Source: CAXDRM01 sp963991775 (GTDB lineage Bacteria > Pseudomonadota > Alphaproteobacteria > Rickettsiales > JABIRX01). Taken from it: a DNA stretch of 39,401 bases. A program made the position numbers and the translations under genes. The notes under the pieces were generated by a model. It was not told the DNA's origin, did no database searches, and worked only from the letters and a program-made list of their open reading frames with translations. This document shows positions 7,442 to 15,454 of this stretch, in pieces (position 1 is the stretch's first letter; each line of letters begins with the position of its first letter). Location of the stretch: assembly GCA_963991775.1 (NCBI GenBank), contig CAXDRM010000004.1:1-39401 (forward strand). The letters run 5' to 3'.

Positions 7442-8796
7442 TTAACTACCTCGCCAGTAAGGCTATGTGGTCCACCGCGTGTGATATGTACAGGTAAGAT
7501 TTGATTAAATTGCTCTTTATTTTTAACCACACAAACAGTTTGCAAATAAGGACTTCTGCCAAGCAATTGCTTATCTGACATACGATCAAATAACACCGGT
7601 ATAGTTTTACCTTCTAAACTATTATTAAATTCATGCTGTTGCGAGGTAAGTAAATTTTGTAATTTTTGTAAACGTGCTGATTTTATATCCTCAGCTACTT
7701 GCTCTTCTTTTAAAGCAGCTGGAGTTCCTGGTCTTGGGCTATATTTAAATGAGTAGCATTGAGCAAAACCAACTTGTTTAACTAAATCTAAAGTATCAGC
7801 AAAATCTTGATCAGTTTCACCTGGAAAGCCTACAATAAAGTCTGAAGATAAAGCTATGTCTGGTCTAGCAATGCGCAGCTTTTCAATAATAGCAAAATAT
7901 GTATCACGATCATGTTTACGATTCATAGCTTGCAAAATATTATTACTACCTGACTGCACTGGTAAATGTAAAAAAGGCATCAGCTTTTGCGATAAAGCAT
8001 GTGCTTCATAAAGCTCATCATGCATATCGCGTGGATGAGATGTGGTATATCTGATGCGCTCTAAACCAGAGATTTTTTCAAGTGCAAAAATCAATTTTCC
8101 TAAATTGCTAATTTGACCTTGCTCATTAAGCCCATGATAACCATTAACATTTTGTCCAAGCAAGGTAATTTCTTTTACACCACTATCTACTAATCTTTTT
8201 GCTTCAGTAATTATATCATTTTGCGGGCGCGAAAATTCTGCACCTCGAGTATAAGGAACCACACAAAAGCTACAAAATTTATCACAACCTTCCTGGATAG
8301 ATAAAAAAGCTGCTGCACTATTAGAGCTGCGTTCTTCCGGTAAATAATCAAATTTTTTCTCTTCTGTAAAATCAAGGCAAATACGTTCGACAGCTTCTTG
8401 ATTATTAATACGTTTTACTAAATCTGGTAAATTATGATATGATTGCGGACCAACTACTACATCAACAAAAGGGGCTCTTTTGATAATCTGATCTCCTTCA
8501 GCTTGAGCAACACAACCAGCAACAGCAATAACCATATGGCGATTATACTCATTTTTTAGGCGTTGTTTTTCTTGATTAATTCTACCTAATTCTGAATAGA
8601 CTTTCTCAGCAGCTTTTTCACGAATATGACAAGTATTTAAAATAACTAAATCAGCACTATTAAAATCTTGTGCTAGCTCATATTGGCTTTTGAATAGATC
8701 TTCCATACGCAAAGAATCATAGACATTCATTTGGCAGCCATAGGTTTTTACATAAAGCTTTTTCTTAGCAGCTTTATTATCAGCAACAGTAAGCAT
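7435..8796 (-). CDS. miaB: tRNA-2-methylthio-N6-dimethylallyladenosine synthase
   Basis: A radical SAM methylthiotransferase that modifies A37 of tRNAs reading codons that begin with U. The 453 residues contain the N-terminal UPF0004 domain with cluster cysteines Cys21 (YGCQMN), Cys56 (NTCHIREKA) and Cys95, the radical SAM triad Cys171-x3-Cys175-x2-Cys178 (CDKFCSFC), and a C-terminal TRAM domain ending in HSLTGEVVNC. Its length is normal. ATG 8796 lies 5 bases after fur. NIREKA is usual in many homologues; here it reads CHIREKA. Confidence 0.96.
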   Translation of the reverse strand: MLTVADNKAAKKKLYVKTYGCQMNVYDSLRMEDLFKSQYELAQDFNSADLVILNTCHIREKAAEKVYSELGRINQEKQRLKNEYNRHMVIAVAGCVAQAEGDQIIKRAPFVDVVVGPQSYHNLPDLVKRINNQEAVERICLDFTEEKKFDYLPEERSSNSAAAFLSIQEGCDKFCSFCVVPYTRGAEFSRPQNDIITEAKRLVDSGVKEITLLGQNVNGYHGLNEQGQISNLGKLIFALEKISGLERIRYTTSHPRDMHDELYEAHALSQKLMPFLHLPVQSGSNNILQAMNRKHDRDTYFAIIEKLRIARPDIALSSDFIVGFPGETDQDFADTLDLVKQVGFAQCYSFKYSPRPGTPAALKEEQVAEDIKSARLQKLQNLLTSQQHEFNNSLEGKTIPVLFDRMSDKQLLGRSPYLQTVCVVKNKEQFNQILPVHITRGGPHSLTGEVVNC

Positions 8797-8801
8797 GTGA
8801 T

Positions 8802-9230
8802 TTATTTTTTTAGAGGAATAACAAAAAGCTCAAGGCGATGGTCAACTAATTTATAGCCAAGCTTATTAGCAATTTTATCTTTCATAGCCTCTAGTTCAGC
8901 ATCATAAAATTCGACAATCTTGCCTGATTCAATATCAATTAAGTGATCATGATGATCATCAGTGACTAATTCATAGCGTGAACGCCCATCACCAAAATCA
9001 TGTTTTTCAATAAGATTAGCTTCTTCAAGAAGTTTTATAGTACGGTAAGTGGTGGCAATACTTATTTTATCATCAAGTTTTTTAGCGCGCGTATAAACTT
9101 GCTCAACATCTGGATGATCACCAGATTCAGCAATTACTTTAGCAATAGTAGTTCTTTGCCCAGTAATCTTGATGTTATTATCTTTACAATATGTCTCAAG
9201 ATTTTGAATAATGTCAGATGTTTTAGCCAT
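8802..9230 (-). CDS. fur: Fur/Mur-family metal-responsive regulator
   Basis: A 142-residue winged-helix repressor. The DNA-binding part has TGQRTTIAKVI and the recognition-helix region ISIATTYRTIKLLEE; the metal site includes HHDH (93-96). The pair of cysteines that follows HHDHLI in E. coli Fur (CLDC) is replaced by DIES, as is usual in alphaproteobacterial Fur/Mur proteins, so the structural zinc site of gamma-type Fur is absent. It may respond to iron or manganese; the sequence does not decide. It sits 2 bases after sco and 5 before miaB, so its level is tied to a copper-chaperone promoter. Confidence 0.92.
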   Translation of the reverse strand: MAKTSDIIQNLETYCKDNNIKITGQRTTIAKVIAESGDHPDVEQVYTRAKKLDDKISIATTYRTIKLLEEANLIEKHDFGDGRSRYELVTDDHHDHLIDIESGKIVEFYDAELEAMKDKIANKLGYKLVDHRLELFVIPLKK

Positions 9231-9232
9231 GA

Positions 9233-9817
9233 TTATAGATGTTTTAATAATTCTTTTTTGATAGTTGCAGCTGGAGTATCATAATCAAAATGATCAAGAT
9301 ATCTGCCTTTTTTATCCATTAAATAAATATAGCTAGAATGATCTATCATATAGTTTTCATCATCCATAAAGCTTTTTCTAAAATAGACCTTATAATTATC
9401 TGCTGCATTTCTGATAGCTGTTAAATCGCCAGTTAGAGCAATAAAATCCTTATAAAAATTTGCAAAATAATCTTTTAATATAGCCATATTATCTCTTTCT
9501 GGATCAAGAGTAATAAAAACAAAATTAACTTTTTTGCGCTGTTTATCCGATAGGCTTAAGGCCGCATGGCTCATATTATTTACACCAGTAGGGCAAATCA
9601 TTGGACAATTAGTAAAGCCAAAAAACACAATGCTATATTTACCGAGTAAATCTTGCTCGGTGACTTTAGCACCATCTACATCTAATAATGCAAATGGTCC
9701 ACCAATTTGCACTTGGTTCAAATTATTATTAACTGCAAAACGTACTTGAAAAACAAAAATGGCAGTAATAGCAATGGCTACCAAAATGATATATTTGAAG
9801 TTTATTTTTGATTTCAC
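9233..9817 (-). CDS. SCO1/SenC-family copper chaperone
   Basis: A 194-residue thioredoxin-fold protein anchored by one N-terminal membrane segment (about residues 8-24) and facing the periplasm. The copper ligands are present: Cys71 and Cys75 in FTNCPMICP and His160 in IDHSS. The family loads the CuA site of cytochrome c oxidase. The start is GTG 9817, giving a short basic N-terminus before the membrane segment; no ATG is available. It heads a six-gene minus-strand run and diverges from a cytochrome c gene, a sensible respiratory pairing. Confidence 0.93.
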   Translation of the reverse strand: MKSKINFKYIILVAIAITAIFVFQVRFAVNNNLNQVQIGGPFALLDVDGAKVTEQDLLGKYSIVFFGFTNCPMICPTGVNNMSHAALSLSDKQRKKVNFVFITLDPERDNMAILKDYFANFYKDFIALTGDLTAIRNAADNYKVYFRKSFMDDENYMIDHSSYIYLMDKKGRYLDHFDYDTPAATIKKELLKHL

Positions 9818-9836
9818 AATTAGTGACCCTTTTTAT

Positions 9837-9864
9837 TTGCAAATTGCTAAGTGCTATTTATAAT
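9837..9864 (+). promoter_or_regulatory. Promoter of the cytochrome c gene
   Basis: TTGCAA (9837-9842), a 16-base spacer and a consensus TATAAT (9859-9864). The predicted start near 9871 gives a leader of about 33 bases to ATG 9904. It overlaps the divergent sco promoter at the -10 boxes. Confidence 0.6.
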
Positions 9865-9885
9865 ATAGCGGCGAAATATAGTAAA
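9857..9885 (-). promoter_or_regulatory. Promoter of sco and the downstream operon
   Basis: On the minus strand, TTTACT (9885-9880), a 17-base spacer and TATAAA (9862-9857) form a sigma-70 type promoter. The predicted transcript starts near 9850, about 33 bases before the GTG start. Its -10 box shares bases with that of the plus-strand promoter. Confidence 0.5.
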
Positions 9886-9903
9886 GTTTTAACTAAATTA
9901 CTA

Positions 9904-10446
9904 ATGAGTCAAAAAGATCTAGAAAATAATAAGTTTGCCGCGGCAATTTTAATAGCAGGTATAGTTGCAATGCTTGCTGCCTTTATCACTAATATTATTT
10001 ATGCGCCCAACTCAAAATATGTTGAGCAAAAGCGTGGTTACCAAATAGAAGTAGCTGAAGTAACAGCAGGTGGAAGCGCTAAAGAAGAAGAGGCTCTAGA
10101 TATTGTAGCCCTAATGCAAGCAGCAGATAGCACAGCTGGTGCTAAAGTAGCAAAAAAATGTGTAGCTTGTCACAATTTCGATAAGGGAGCTCCTCACAAA
10201 GTTGGACCTAATTTACATAATGTTATGGGCGCTAAAATTGCAGCAGCTGATGGTTATGTATATTCTGATGCTTTGATAGCAGTTAATAAAAATTGGAATT
10301 ATGACGAAATGTTCGCTTTCTTAAAATCTCCTAAAGCCTATGCTAAAGGCACTAAAATGTCTTTTGCTGGTTTAAGAAAACCACAAGATATTGCTAATAT
10401 GATTGCTTACATTAAAAGCAAATCTGATAATAACTATTCTGAGTAG
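9904..10446 (+). CDS. Membrane-anchored c-type cytochrome (CycM-like)
   Basis: 180 residues. An uncleaved N-terminal membrane anchor (about residues 11-33) is followed by a linker and a class I cytochrome c domain. The heme site is Cys86-Val-Ala-Cys89-His90; the distal ligand is Met152 in GTKMSFAGLRKPQDIA. The sequence from GPHKVGP-like (here APHKVGPNLHNV) to the end closely resembles rickettsial and rhizobial CycM, an electron carrier between the bc1 complex and cytochrome oxidase. I chose ATG 9904 because it gives the classic short MSQKD start of the family and lies after the promoter; the frame is open back to a TTG at 9808. The neighbouring sco gene fits an oxidase-related role. Confidence 0.93.
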   Translation: MSQKDLENNKFAAAILIAGIVAMLAAFITNIIYAPNSKYVEQKRGYQIEVAEVTAGGSAKEEEALDIVALMQAADSTAGAKVAKKCVACHNFDKGAPHKVGPNLHNVMGAKIAAADGYVYSDALIAVNKNWNYDEMFAFLKSPKAYAKGTKMSFAGLRKPQDIANMIAYIKSKSDNNYSE

Positions 10447-10455
10447 CAAGTTATT

Positions 10456-12225
10456 TTGGGTACGCGTTGTCTTACCATATTTCTAACTATCTTTCTTTTT
10501 ATCTCCTCTAAATTAGTTTGGGCGCAGCAAAAACAATTTGTATTAAGCCTAACTGATCAAGCTAAATATTCAGCTAGCTTCACACATTTTAATTATGTAA
10601 ATCCAGCAGCACCTCAAGGTGGAAAAATCAGGATAGGCACTGTAGGCAGCTTTGATAGTTTTAATCCTTTTATCCTACAAGGAATTGCGCCACAAGGTTT
10701 AGAGTTAATTTATGATAGTCTATTAGCAAAATCCCAAGATGAAATAGCATCTTATTATCCTTTACTTGCTGAATATTTTATAATTGATGAACAAGCTAAA
10801 AAAGTTACGTTTAAAATTAATGATGCAGCGCGTTGGCATGATGCTAGCAAATTAACTAATCAAGATGTGTTATTTAGCTTTAATATGCTAAAGGAGCAGG
10901 GCCATCCTTATTATAAAATTATGCTGGGTAATTTTAGTAAAGCTGAATTAGAGCAAAATAATAAAATTAGCTTCTATTTTAAAGAGCAGGTTAATTATGA
11001 TCTATTAGCTAAATTAGCAACTATAGCAATATTTTCACAGCAATATTATAAGCAGCATGAATTTACTAAAACAAGCCTAGAAAAACCTCTTGCTAGTGGC
11101 CCTTATCAAATAGCAGAATTTAAAGCTCCAAGAAATATCAGCTATATTAGAAATAATAATTACTGGGCTAATAATCTCAATGTGAATCAAGGTAGATATA
11201 ATTTTAGAGAAGTTAGCTATCATTATTATCGTGATGCTAATAGTGCTATCTTAGGTTTGAAAGCAGATGAATATGATTTACGCTTCGAAAATATTGCTAA
11301 AAATTGGTCTAATGCTTACGTCCAAGAAGCTGGTAAAAATTTAGTTAAAGAAAAAATAAAGCATCAAATTCCTACTGGTATGCAAGCTTTTGCTTTTAAT
11401 TTGCGTAAGAGTAAGTTCCAAGATGAGTTGGTACGCAAAGCTTTAAATTATGCATTTGATTTTAATTGGACCAATAAAAACTTATTTTATAGCTCATATG
11501 AAAGAACTGAAAGCTTCTTTTCAAATTCTCCTTATCAAGCTGATACTAAGCTCAGTAAAAAAGAACGTGATTTTTTAGGCGGTGACCTAGAGCAATATAG
11601 AGATTTAGTAAAGCCTATTAGTACTGATGGTAGTGGAAATAATCGTGCTAATCTTAAAAAAGCTATGCAACTATTAGAGCAAGCTGGTTGGCAGATTAAA
11701 GATTTTGAATTAACTAATGCAGGAGGTGAGGTTTTTAATATCGAGTTTTTAATTACTAGCCCATCTTTTCAAAGAGTAATTTTACCTTATATAAAAAATC
11801 TTAGAAAATTAGGTATCGAGGCAGAAATTCGCATGGTTGATTTTAGCCAATATCAACAGCGTCTGCAAAATTTTGATTTTGATGTGGTAGTCACAGTCTA
11901 CCCTGGGGTGAATATTCCAGGTAATGAGCAGCTTAATTTTTGGCATTCAAAATATGCTAATGTGCCAGGTAGTAGAAATATCATAGCAGTAGAAAACCCG
12001 CTAATAGATGAAATTTTAGAAAATCTAGCAGCTGCTGAAACTTATAATGATAAGAAATTTTATGCAAAATTATTAGATAGAGTTTTAAGAAAACATTATT
12101 ATGTTGTGCCGCAATGGAATTTAGGCAGCTTCAGAATTGTCTATTGGCGTGATAGATTTAGCATGCCAGATGTGAGACCTATTTACGAGCTAGGCATAGA
12201 TAGTTGGTGGGCAATCTCACAATAA
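10456..12225 (+). CDS. YejA-like periplasmic peptide-binding protein (SBP family 5)
   Basis: A 589-residue extracellular solute-binding protein, family 5. The signal peptide ends near LVWAQ (residue 23). The mature start, with NPAAPQGGKIRIGTVGSFDS and FNPF, is typical of YejA, the binding protein of the YejABEF importer for oligopeptides, including microcin C and some antimicrobial peptides. Further family blocks include ASGPYQI and FNLRKSKFQDELVRKALNYA. The start must be TTG 10456: the frame follows the TAG of the cytochrome gene in phase by 9 bases and has no ATG or GTG before the signal peptide. No YejB, YejE or YejF lies in the window. Confidence 0.88.
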   Translation: MGTRCLTIFLTIFLFISSKLVWAQQKQFVLSLTDQAKYSASFTHFNYVNPAAPQGGKIRIGTVGSFDSFNPFILQGIAPQGLELIYDSLLAKSQDEIASYYPLLAEYFIIDEQAKKVTFKINDAARWHDASKLTNQDVLFSFNMLKEQGHPYYKIMLGNFSKAELEQNNKISFYFKEQVNYDLLAKLATIAIFSQQYYKQHEFTKTSLEKPLASGPYQIAEFKAPRNISYIRNNNYWANNLNVNQGRYNFREVSYHYYRDANSAILGLKADEYDLRFENIAKNWSNAYVQEAGKNLVKEKIKHQIPTGMQAFAFNLRKSKFQDELVRKALNYAFDFNWTNKNLFYSSYERTESFFSNSPYQADTKLSKKERDFLGGDLEQYRDLVKPISTDGSGNNRANLKKAMQLLEQAGWQIKDFELTNAGGEVFNIEFLITSPSFQRVILPYIKNLRKLGIEAEIRMVDFSQYQQRLQNFDFDVVVTVYPGVNIPGNEQLNFWHSKYANVPGSRNIIAVENPLIDEILENLAAAETYNDKKFYAKLLDRVLRKHYYVVPQWNLGSFRIVYWRDRFSMPDVRPIYELGIDSWWAISQ

Positions 12226-12235
12226 CGATTAAAAA

Positions 12236-13366
12236 TCATAGAGAGACCCGAGATACTTGTACCTGTCGGTTAATATCTACATTGAGGATTAAGGTAAAGG
12301 CAAACATAGTAATGATTAGCATGGTGCCTCCATATGAAATTAAAGGTAAAGGCGCGCCAACAACTGGAATCAAGCCTGTAACCATCGCAATATTAATTAA
12401 AAAATGCGAGAAAATAAAAAAGCATAAACCAGTAGCTAAATATTTACCAAATTGTGATACAGAATTTTGCGCAATAATTAATGATCTAAAAAAAATTAAT
12501 GAATATACAGTTACAAGAAGCATACTACCTAAAAAGCCAAATTCTTCAGCAAGCATCGTAAAAATAAAATCAGTCTCACGTTCAGGTAAAAAATTTAACT
12601 GCGATTGTGAGCCACTTAAATAGCCTTGTCCTAAAAAACCACCTGAACCAATAGCTATTTTTGATTGAATGATATTATAGCCTGAGCCTAAAGGATCATT
12701 TTCAGGATTTAAAAAAGTTAAAACTCTTTGTTTTTGATAATCTTTAAGTGCACTCCAAATTAAAGGTATTGCAGCTAAAGCACCTAGACCTGCCAAAATA
12801 AATTTCCAAATATTTACCCCTGAAATAAAAAAGATCACTACAGCACCACCGAGCAAAATTACTGCTGTACCTAAATCAGGCTGCTTCAATATTAAATATA
12901 CTGGTACTAAAGTAAGCATGATTGGCGTTAAGAGAAAAAACACATTTTTTAATTTTGTAATATGCAAATTATGAAAATATTTAGATAAAGCTAAGATCAA
13001 AGCTATCTTCATATATTCAGAAGGTTGAAAATTAAAAAACCCTATATTAATCCAGCGTTGTGCACCCATTGCTGAGAAGCCTGCAAAATTTGCATAAAGC
13101 AACATTAGCAAACCAATAAAATAAAATATGTAAGCAAATTTATGATAAAAAGTAATATTCAAAGATAGGGCGATAAACATCACCGGTAGAAAAACAATAA
13201 ATCTTTTTAATTGAGATGCAGCCCAAGGACTAAAGCTACCACCACCTGCTGAATAAAGCATTAAAATCCCAGTAAAGAATAGGGTAATAATTAAGGCTAA
13301 TAAAAACCAATCTAGATTGCGCCAAGTGCTAAAATTTACTAAATAGTTTCTATCTTTATCTAGCAT
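12236..13366 (-). CDS. rodA: Rod-shape SEDS glycosyltransferase RodA
   Basis: A polytopic SEDS protein that polymerises peptidoglycan glycan strands in the elongasome together with PBP2. Family blocks seen are LPERETDFIFTMLAEEFGFLG and the C-terminal GLIPVVGAPLPLISYGGT. The length (376 residues) is normal. A GTG directly precedes the ATG; I took ATG 13366. It lies 9 bases after lpxI at the end of the envelope super-operon and converges with the YejA-like gene 10 bases away. The PBP2 gene (mrdA), its usual partner, is not here. RodA rather than FtsW is supported by the short N-terminus and the QPDLGTAVILL/LPERETDF context, though the two are close relatives. Confidence 0.92.
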   Translation of the reverse strand: MLDKDRNYLVNFSTWRNLDWFLLALIITLFFTGILMLYSAGGGSFSPWAASQLKRFIVFLPVMFIALSLNITFYHKFAYIFYFIGLLMLLYANFAGFSAMGAQRWINIGFFNFQPSEYMKIALILALSKYFHNLHITKLKNVFFLLTPIMLTLVPVYLILKQPDLGTAVILLGGAVVIFFISGVNIWKFILAGLGALAAIPLIWSALKDYQKQRVLTFLNPENDPLGSGYNIIQSKIAIGSGGFLGQGYLSGSQSQLNFLPERETDFIFTMLAEEFGFLGSMLLVTVYSLIFFRSLIIAQNSVSQFGKYLATGLCFFIFSHFLINIAMVTGLIPVVGAPLPLISYGGTMLIITMFAFTLILNVDINRQVQVSRVSL

Positions 13367-13374
13367 CACAAATA

Positions 13375-14184
13375 TTACACCGCATAAATAAAAATTTTAT
13401 GTGTAGCAGCCAAAGCAAATACCTCGTCTTTATTTACGATTAGACTGTTATGAGCTTCAATGATTAAGCCTTTAAGCTGATATTTTAACATAAGCTTAAT
13501 CGTATTAGTTCCAATAGTAGGTAAATCAACACGACGATCTTGATTTTTTTTACTTAGCTTAAAAAGTAGAGCAGGCTGCTTATGATCTTTATCAATAAAT
13601 TCTGCGGCTCTTTTTAACATAGCATCTGTACCTTCAGCTGCCTCAACAGCTAAAACTCGATTATTTTGTGTGACTATTGCTTGGCCAATATCATAATCTG
13701 CCAGCGAATTTATTACTTCTTGGCCAAAGCTAAGCTCTTTATTGATAAGTTTTTTTGGACATTTAATTGTGCAATTATCTCCTGGCTGAGCTAGTAATTC
13801 AGGTAAAAAATCATTAATAGCTTTTACTTGAAAAGATTTTTGCTCCAAAAAGCTAATTACTGTGCTAAGCAAAGCATTATCCCCAAGCAATTTATTTTTT
13901 AAAATTTTACTTAGTAATAAACCAGCTTGAAAATCTAGTTTGAGCTCAGAGAATTTTGGCTTAGTAACACCACCAATTAATACAATATCTGTAACTTTGG
14001 ATTTTTTAAAAAAATTAATAATTTTGCCTACTTCACCAAAATTGGCTGTAATAGCTTCTGACTCTCTAGTTTGGAAATTACTGTTACCAATAAAGGCAAT
14101 TGCCACTTTGGTATTTTTACTTTTTAGATGTTTATAAAGAATTTGTGGTAGTGCACCTCGACCAGCAATAATACCTACTACCAT
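13375..14184 (-). CDS. lpxI: UDP-2,3-diacylglucosamine pyrophosphatase LpxI
   Basis: A 269-residue member of the LpxI family (DUF1009). It hydrolyses UDP-2,3-diacylglucosamine to lipid X and UMP, replacing LpxH in alphaproteobacteria. The N-terminal MVVGIIAGRGALPQILYKHL is the family start, and the C-terminal half contains ALLFKLSKKNQDRRVDLPTI and the stretch TNTIKLMLKYQLKGLIIEA. It is 9 bases downstream of lpxA, its usual neighbour. lpxB, which commonly follows, is replaced by rodA. Confidence 0.92.
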   Translation of the reverse strand: MVVGIIAGRGALPQILYKHLKSKNTKVAIAFIGNSNFQTRESEAITANFGEVGKIINFFKKSKVTDIVLIGGVTKPKFSELKLDFQAGLLLSKILKNKLLGDNALLSTVISFLEQKSFQVKAINDFLPELLAQPGDNCTIKCPKKLINKELSFGQEVINSLADYDIGQAIVTQNNRVLAVEAAEGTDAMLKRAAEFIDKDHKQPALLFKLSKKNQDRRVDLPTIGTNTIKLMLKYQLKGLIIEAHNSLIVNKDEVFALAATHKIFIYAV

Positions 14185-14193
14185 GTCATACCT

Positions 14194-15012
14194 TTATTTA
14201 GTTTTGGGCTTACAGATTGCTTTTTGCGTCGCATTATTAATAAATTCGACTAATTTTTCTATCTCAGGATTTCCTTGATATTTTGCTGCTAAAGCTGTTA
14301 TACGCTCAGCAAATACTGTATTTTCTTCTTCAGCAAAAATTTCAGCAAAAGCATTTTTAATATTAGAAATTTGTTCTTTAGAAAAGTCACGACGTTTTAA
14401 GCCAACTAAATTAAGGCCAGCTAAAGCTGCTCTTTCACCCATAATTAATGAGTAGGGTAAAACATCATTTTCTACACCAGACATGCCACCAACTATCGCA
14501 TGAGCGCCAACTCTAACAAATTGTTGTACTGCAGATAAGCCACCAATTATGACATTTTCTTCTATAGTTACATGACCAGCAAGAGTTGCATTATTGGCCA
14601 AAATAACCTTATCTGCTATAAAGCAATCATGTGCTATATGGCTACCCACCATAAATAATGAGCCACTTCCTATTTTAGTTAGGCTTTTTTTCTCAAAATA
14701 GGGGTTGCCTTGCTCTGTACCAGAGTGAACCGTTACCTGCTCACGAAATACATTATTATCAGCAATTTCTACATAAGATGCTTCATCAGTAAATTTTAAA
14801 TCTTGGGGTGTATCACCAATATTTGCAAAAGAAAAAAACTGATTGCCATTGCCGATTTTAGTATTGCCAGAAATTACTACATGGCTATTTAATTTATTAT
14901 TATCACCTAATTTAACCTTGCCTGATAAATAGCAGTAAGGTCCAATAATATTATTATCACCAAGAGTAACTTGATCTTCGATTATTGCTGTAGGATGGAT
15001 TTTATTTGGCAT
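14194..15012 (-). CDS. lpxA: UDP-N-acetylglucosamine acyltransferase LpxA
   Basis: First enzyme of lipid A synthesis: transfers a 3-hydroxyacyl chain from ACP to UDP-GlcNAc. 272 residues with left-handed beta-helix hexapeptide repeats over residues 1-190 and a helical C-terminal domain. The catalytic histidine is His128 in GSHIAHDC, aligned to E. coli His125. ATG 15012 overlaps the 3' end of fabZ by 11 bases, which suggests translational coupling. Confidence 0.96.
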   Translation of the reverse strand: MPNKIHPTAIIEDQVTLGDNNIIGPYCYLSGKVKLGDNNKLNSHVVISGNTKIGNGNQFFSFANIGDTPQDLKFTDEASYVEIADNNVFREQVTVHSGTEQGNPYFEKKSLTKIGSGSLFMVGSHIAHDCFIADKVILANNATLAGHVTIEENVIIGGLSAVQQFVRVGAHAIVGGMSGVENDVLPYSLIMGERAALAGLNLVGLKRRDFSKEQISNIKNAFAEIFAEEENTVFAERITALAAKYQGNPEIEKLVEFINNATQKAICKPKTK

Positions 15013-15454
15013 TCTTTTTATCTACTAGCATTGCTGCAAATCTTGCTTCGGTAACAACCTCACCATCAACATATGCTTTACCATCAAACTTCCAAACTGA
15101 ACCACGATTTTGAATCGCATCAACTTTTAACTCTAAGACATCTCCTGGCACTACAGGCTTTCTAAATTTTACACTATCAATAGACATAAAATATACTAAG
15201 AAATCCTCTTTAACCATGGTCTTAGCAACTAAGATAGCTGAAGTTTGCGCTAATGCCTCAATAATTAATACGCCAGGCATTAATGATTTATCCGGAAAAT
15301 GTCCCATGAAATGCGGTTCATTAAATGTTACATTTTTTATACCTGTAGCAGATTTACCAATTTCATATTCTTTGATTTTATCAACCAAAAGAATAGGGTA
15401 TCTATGTGGTATTAATTTTATTATTTCTTCAATGTTAAGACTTGTATCACTCAT
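15002..15454 (-). CDS. fabZ: (3R)-hydroxyacyl-ACP dehydratase FabZ
   Basis: A hotdog-fold dehydratase of fatty acid elongation. The 150 residues contain HRYPILLVDKI and the active-site block HFMGHFPDKSLMPGVLIIEA, with His52 and Glu66 as the catalytic pair. It competes with LpxA and LpxD for hydroxyacyl-ACP, which explains its conserved place between them. It overlaps lpxD upstream by 8 bases and lpxA downstream by 11. Confidence 0.96.
   Translation of the reverse strand: MSDTSLNIEEIIKLIPHRYPILLVDKIKEYEIGKSATGIKNVTFNEPHFMGHFPDKSLMPGVLIIEALAQTSAILVAKTMVKEDFLVYFMSIDSVKFRKPVVPGDVLELKVDAIQNRGSVWKFDGKAYVDGEVVTEARFAAMLVDKKNAK

Noticed and set aside
9808..9903. N-terminal extension of the cytochrome c from TTG 9808
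   Set aside because: It would start upstream of the predicted promoter start and precede the conserved short N-terminus of CycM proteins.
12204..12623. Plus-strand open frame of 139 codons overlapping the end of rodA
   Set aside because: It is a shadow of rodA, with Lys-rich sequence and no family features.
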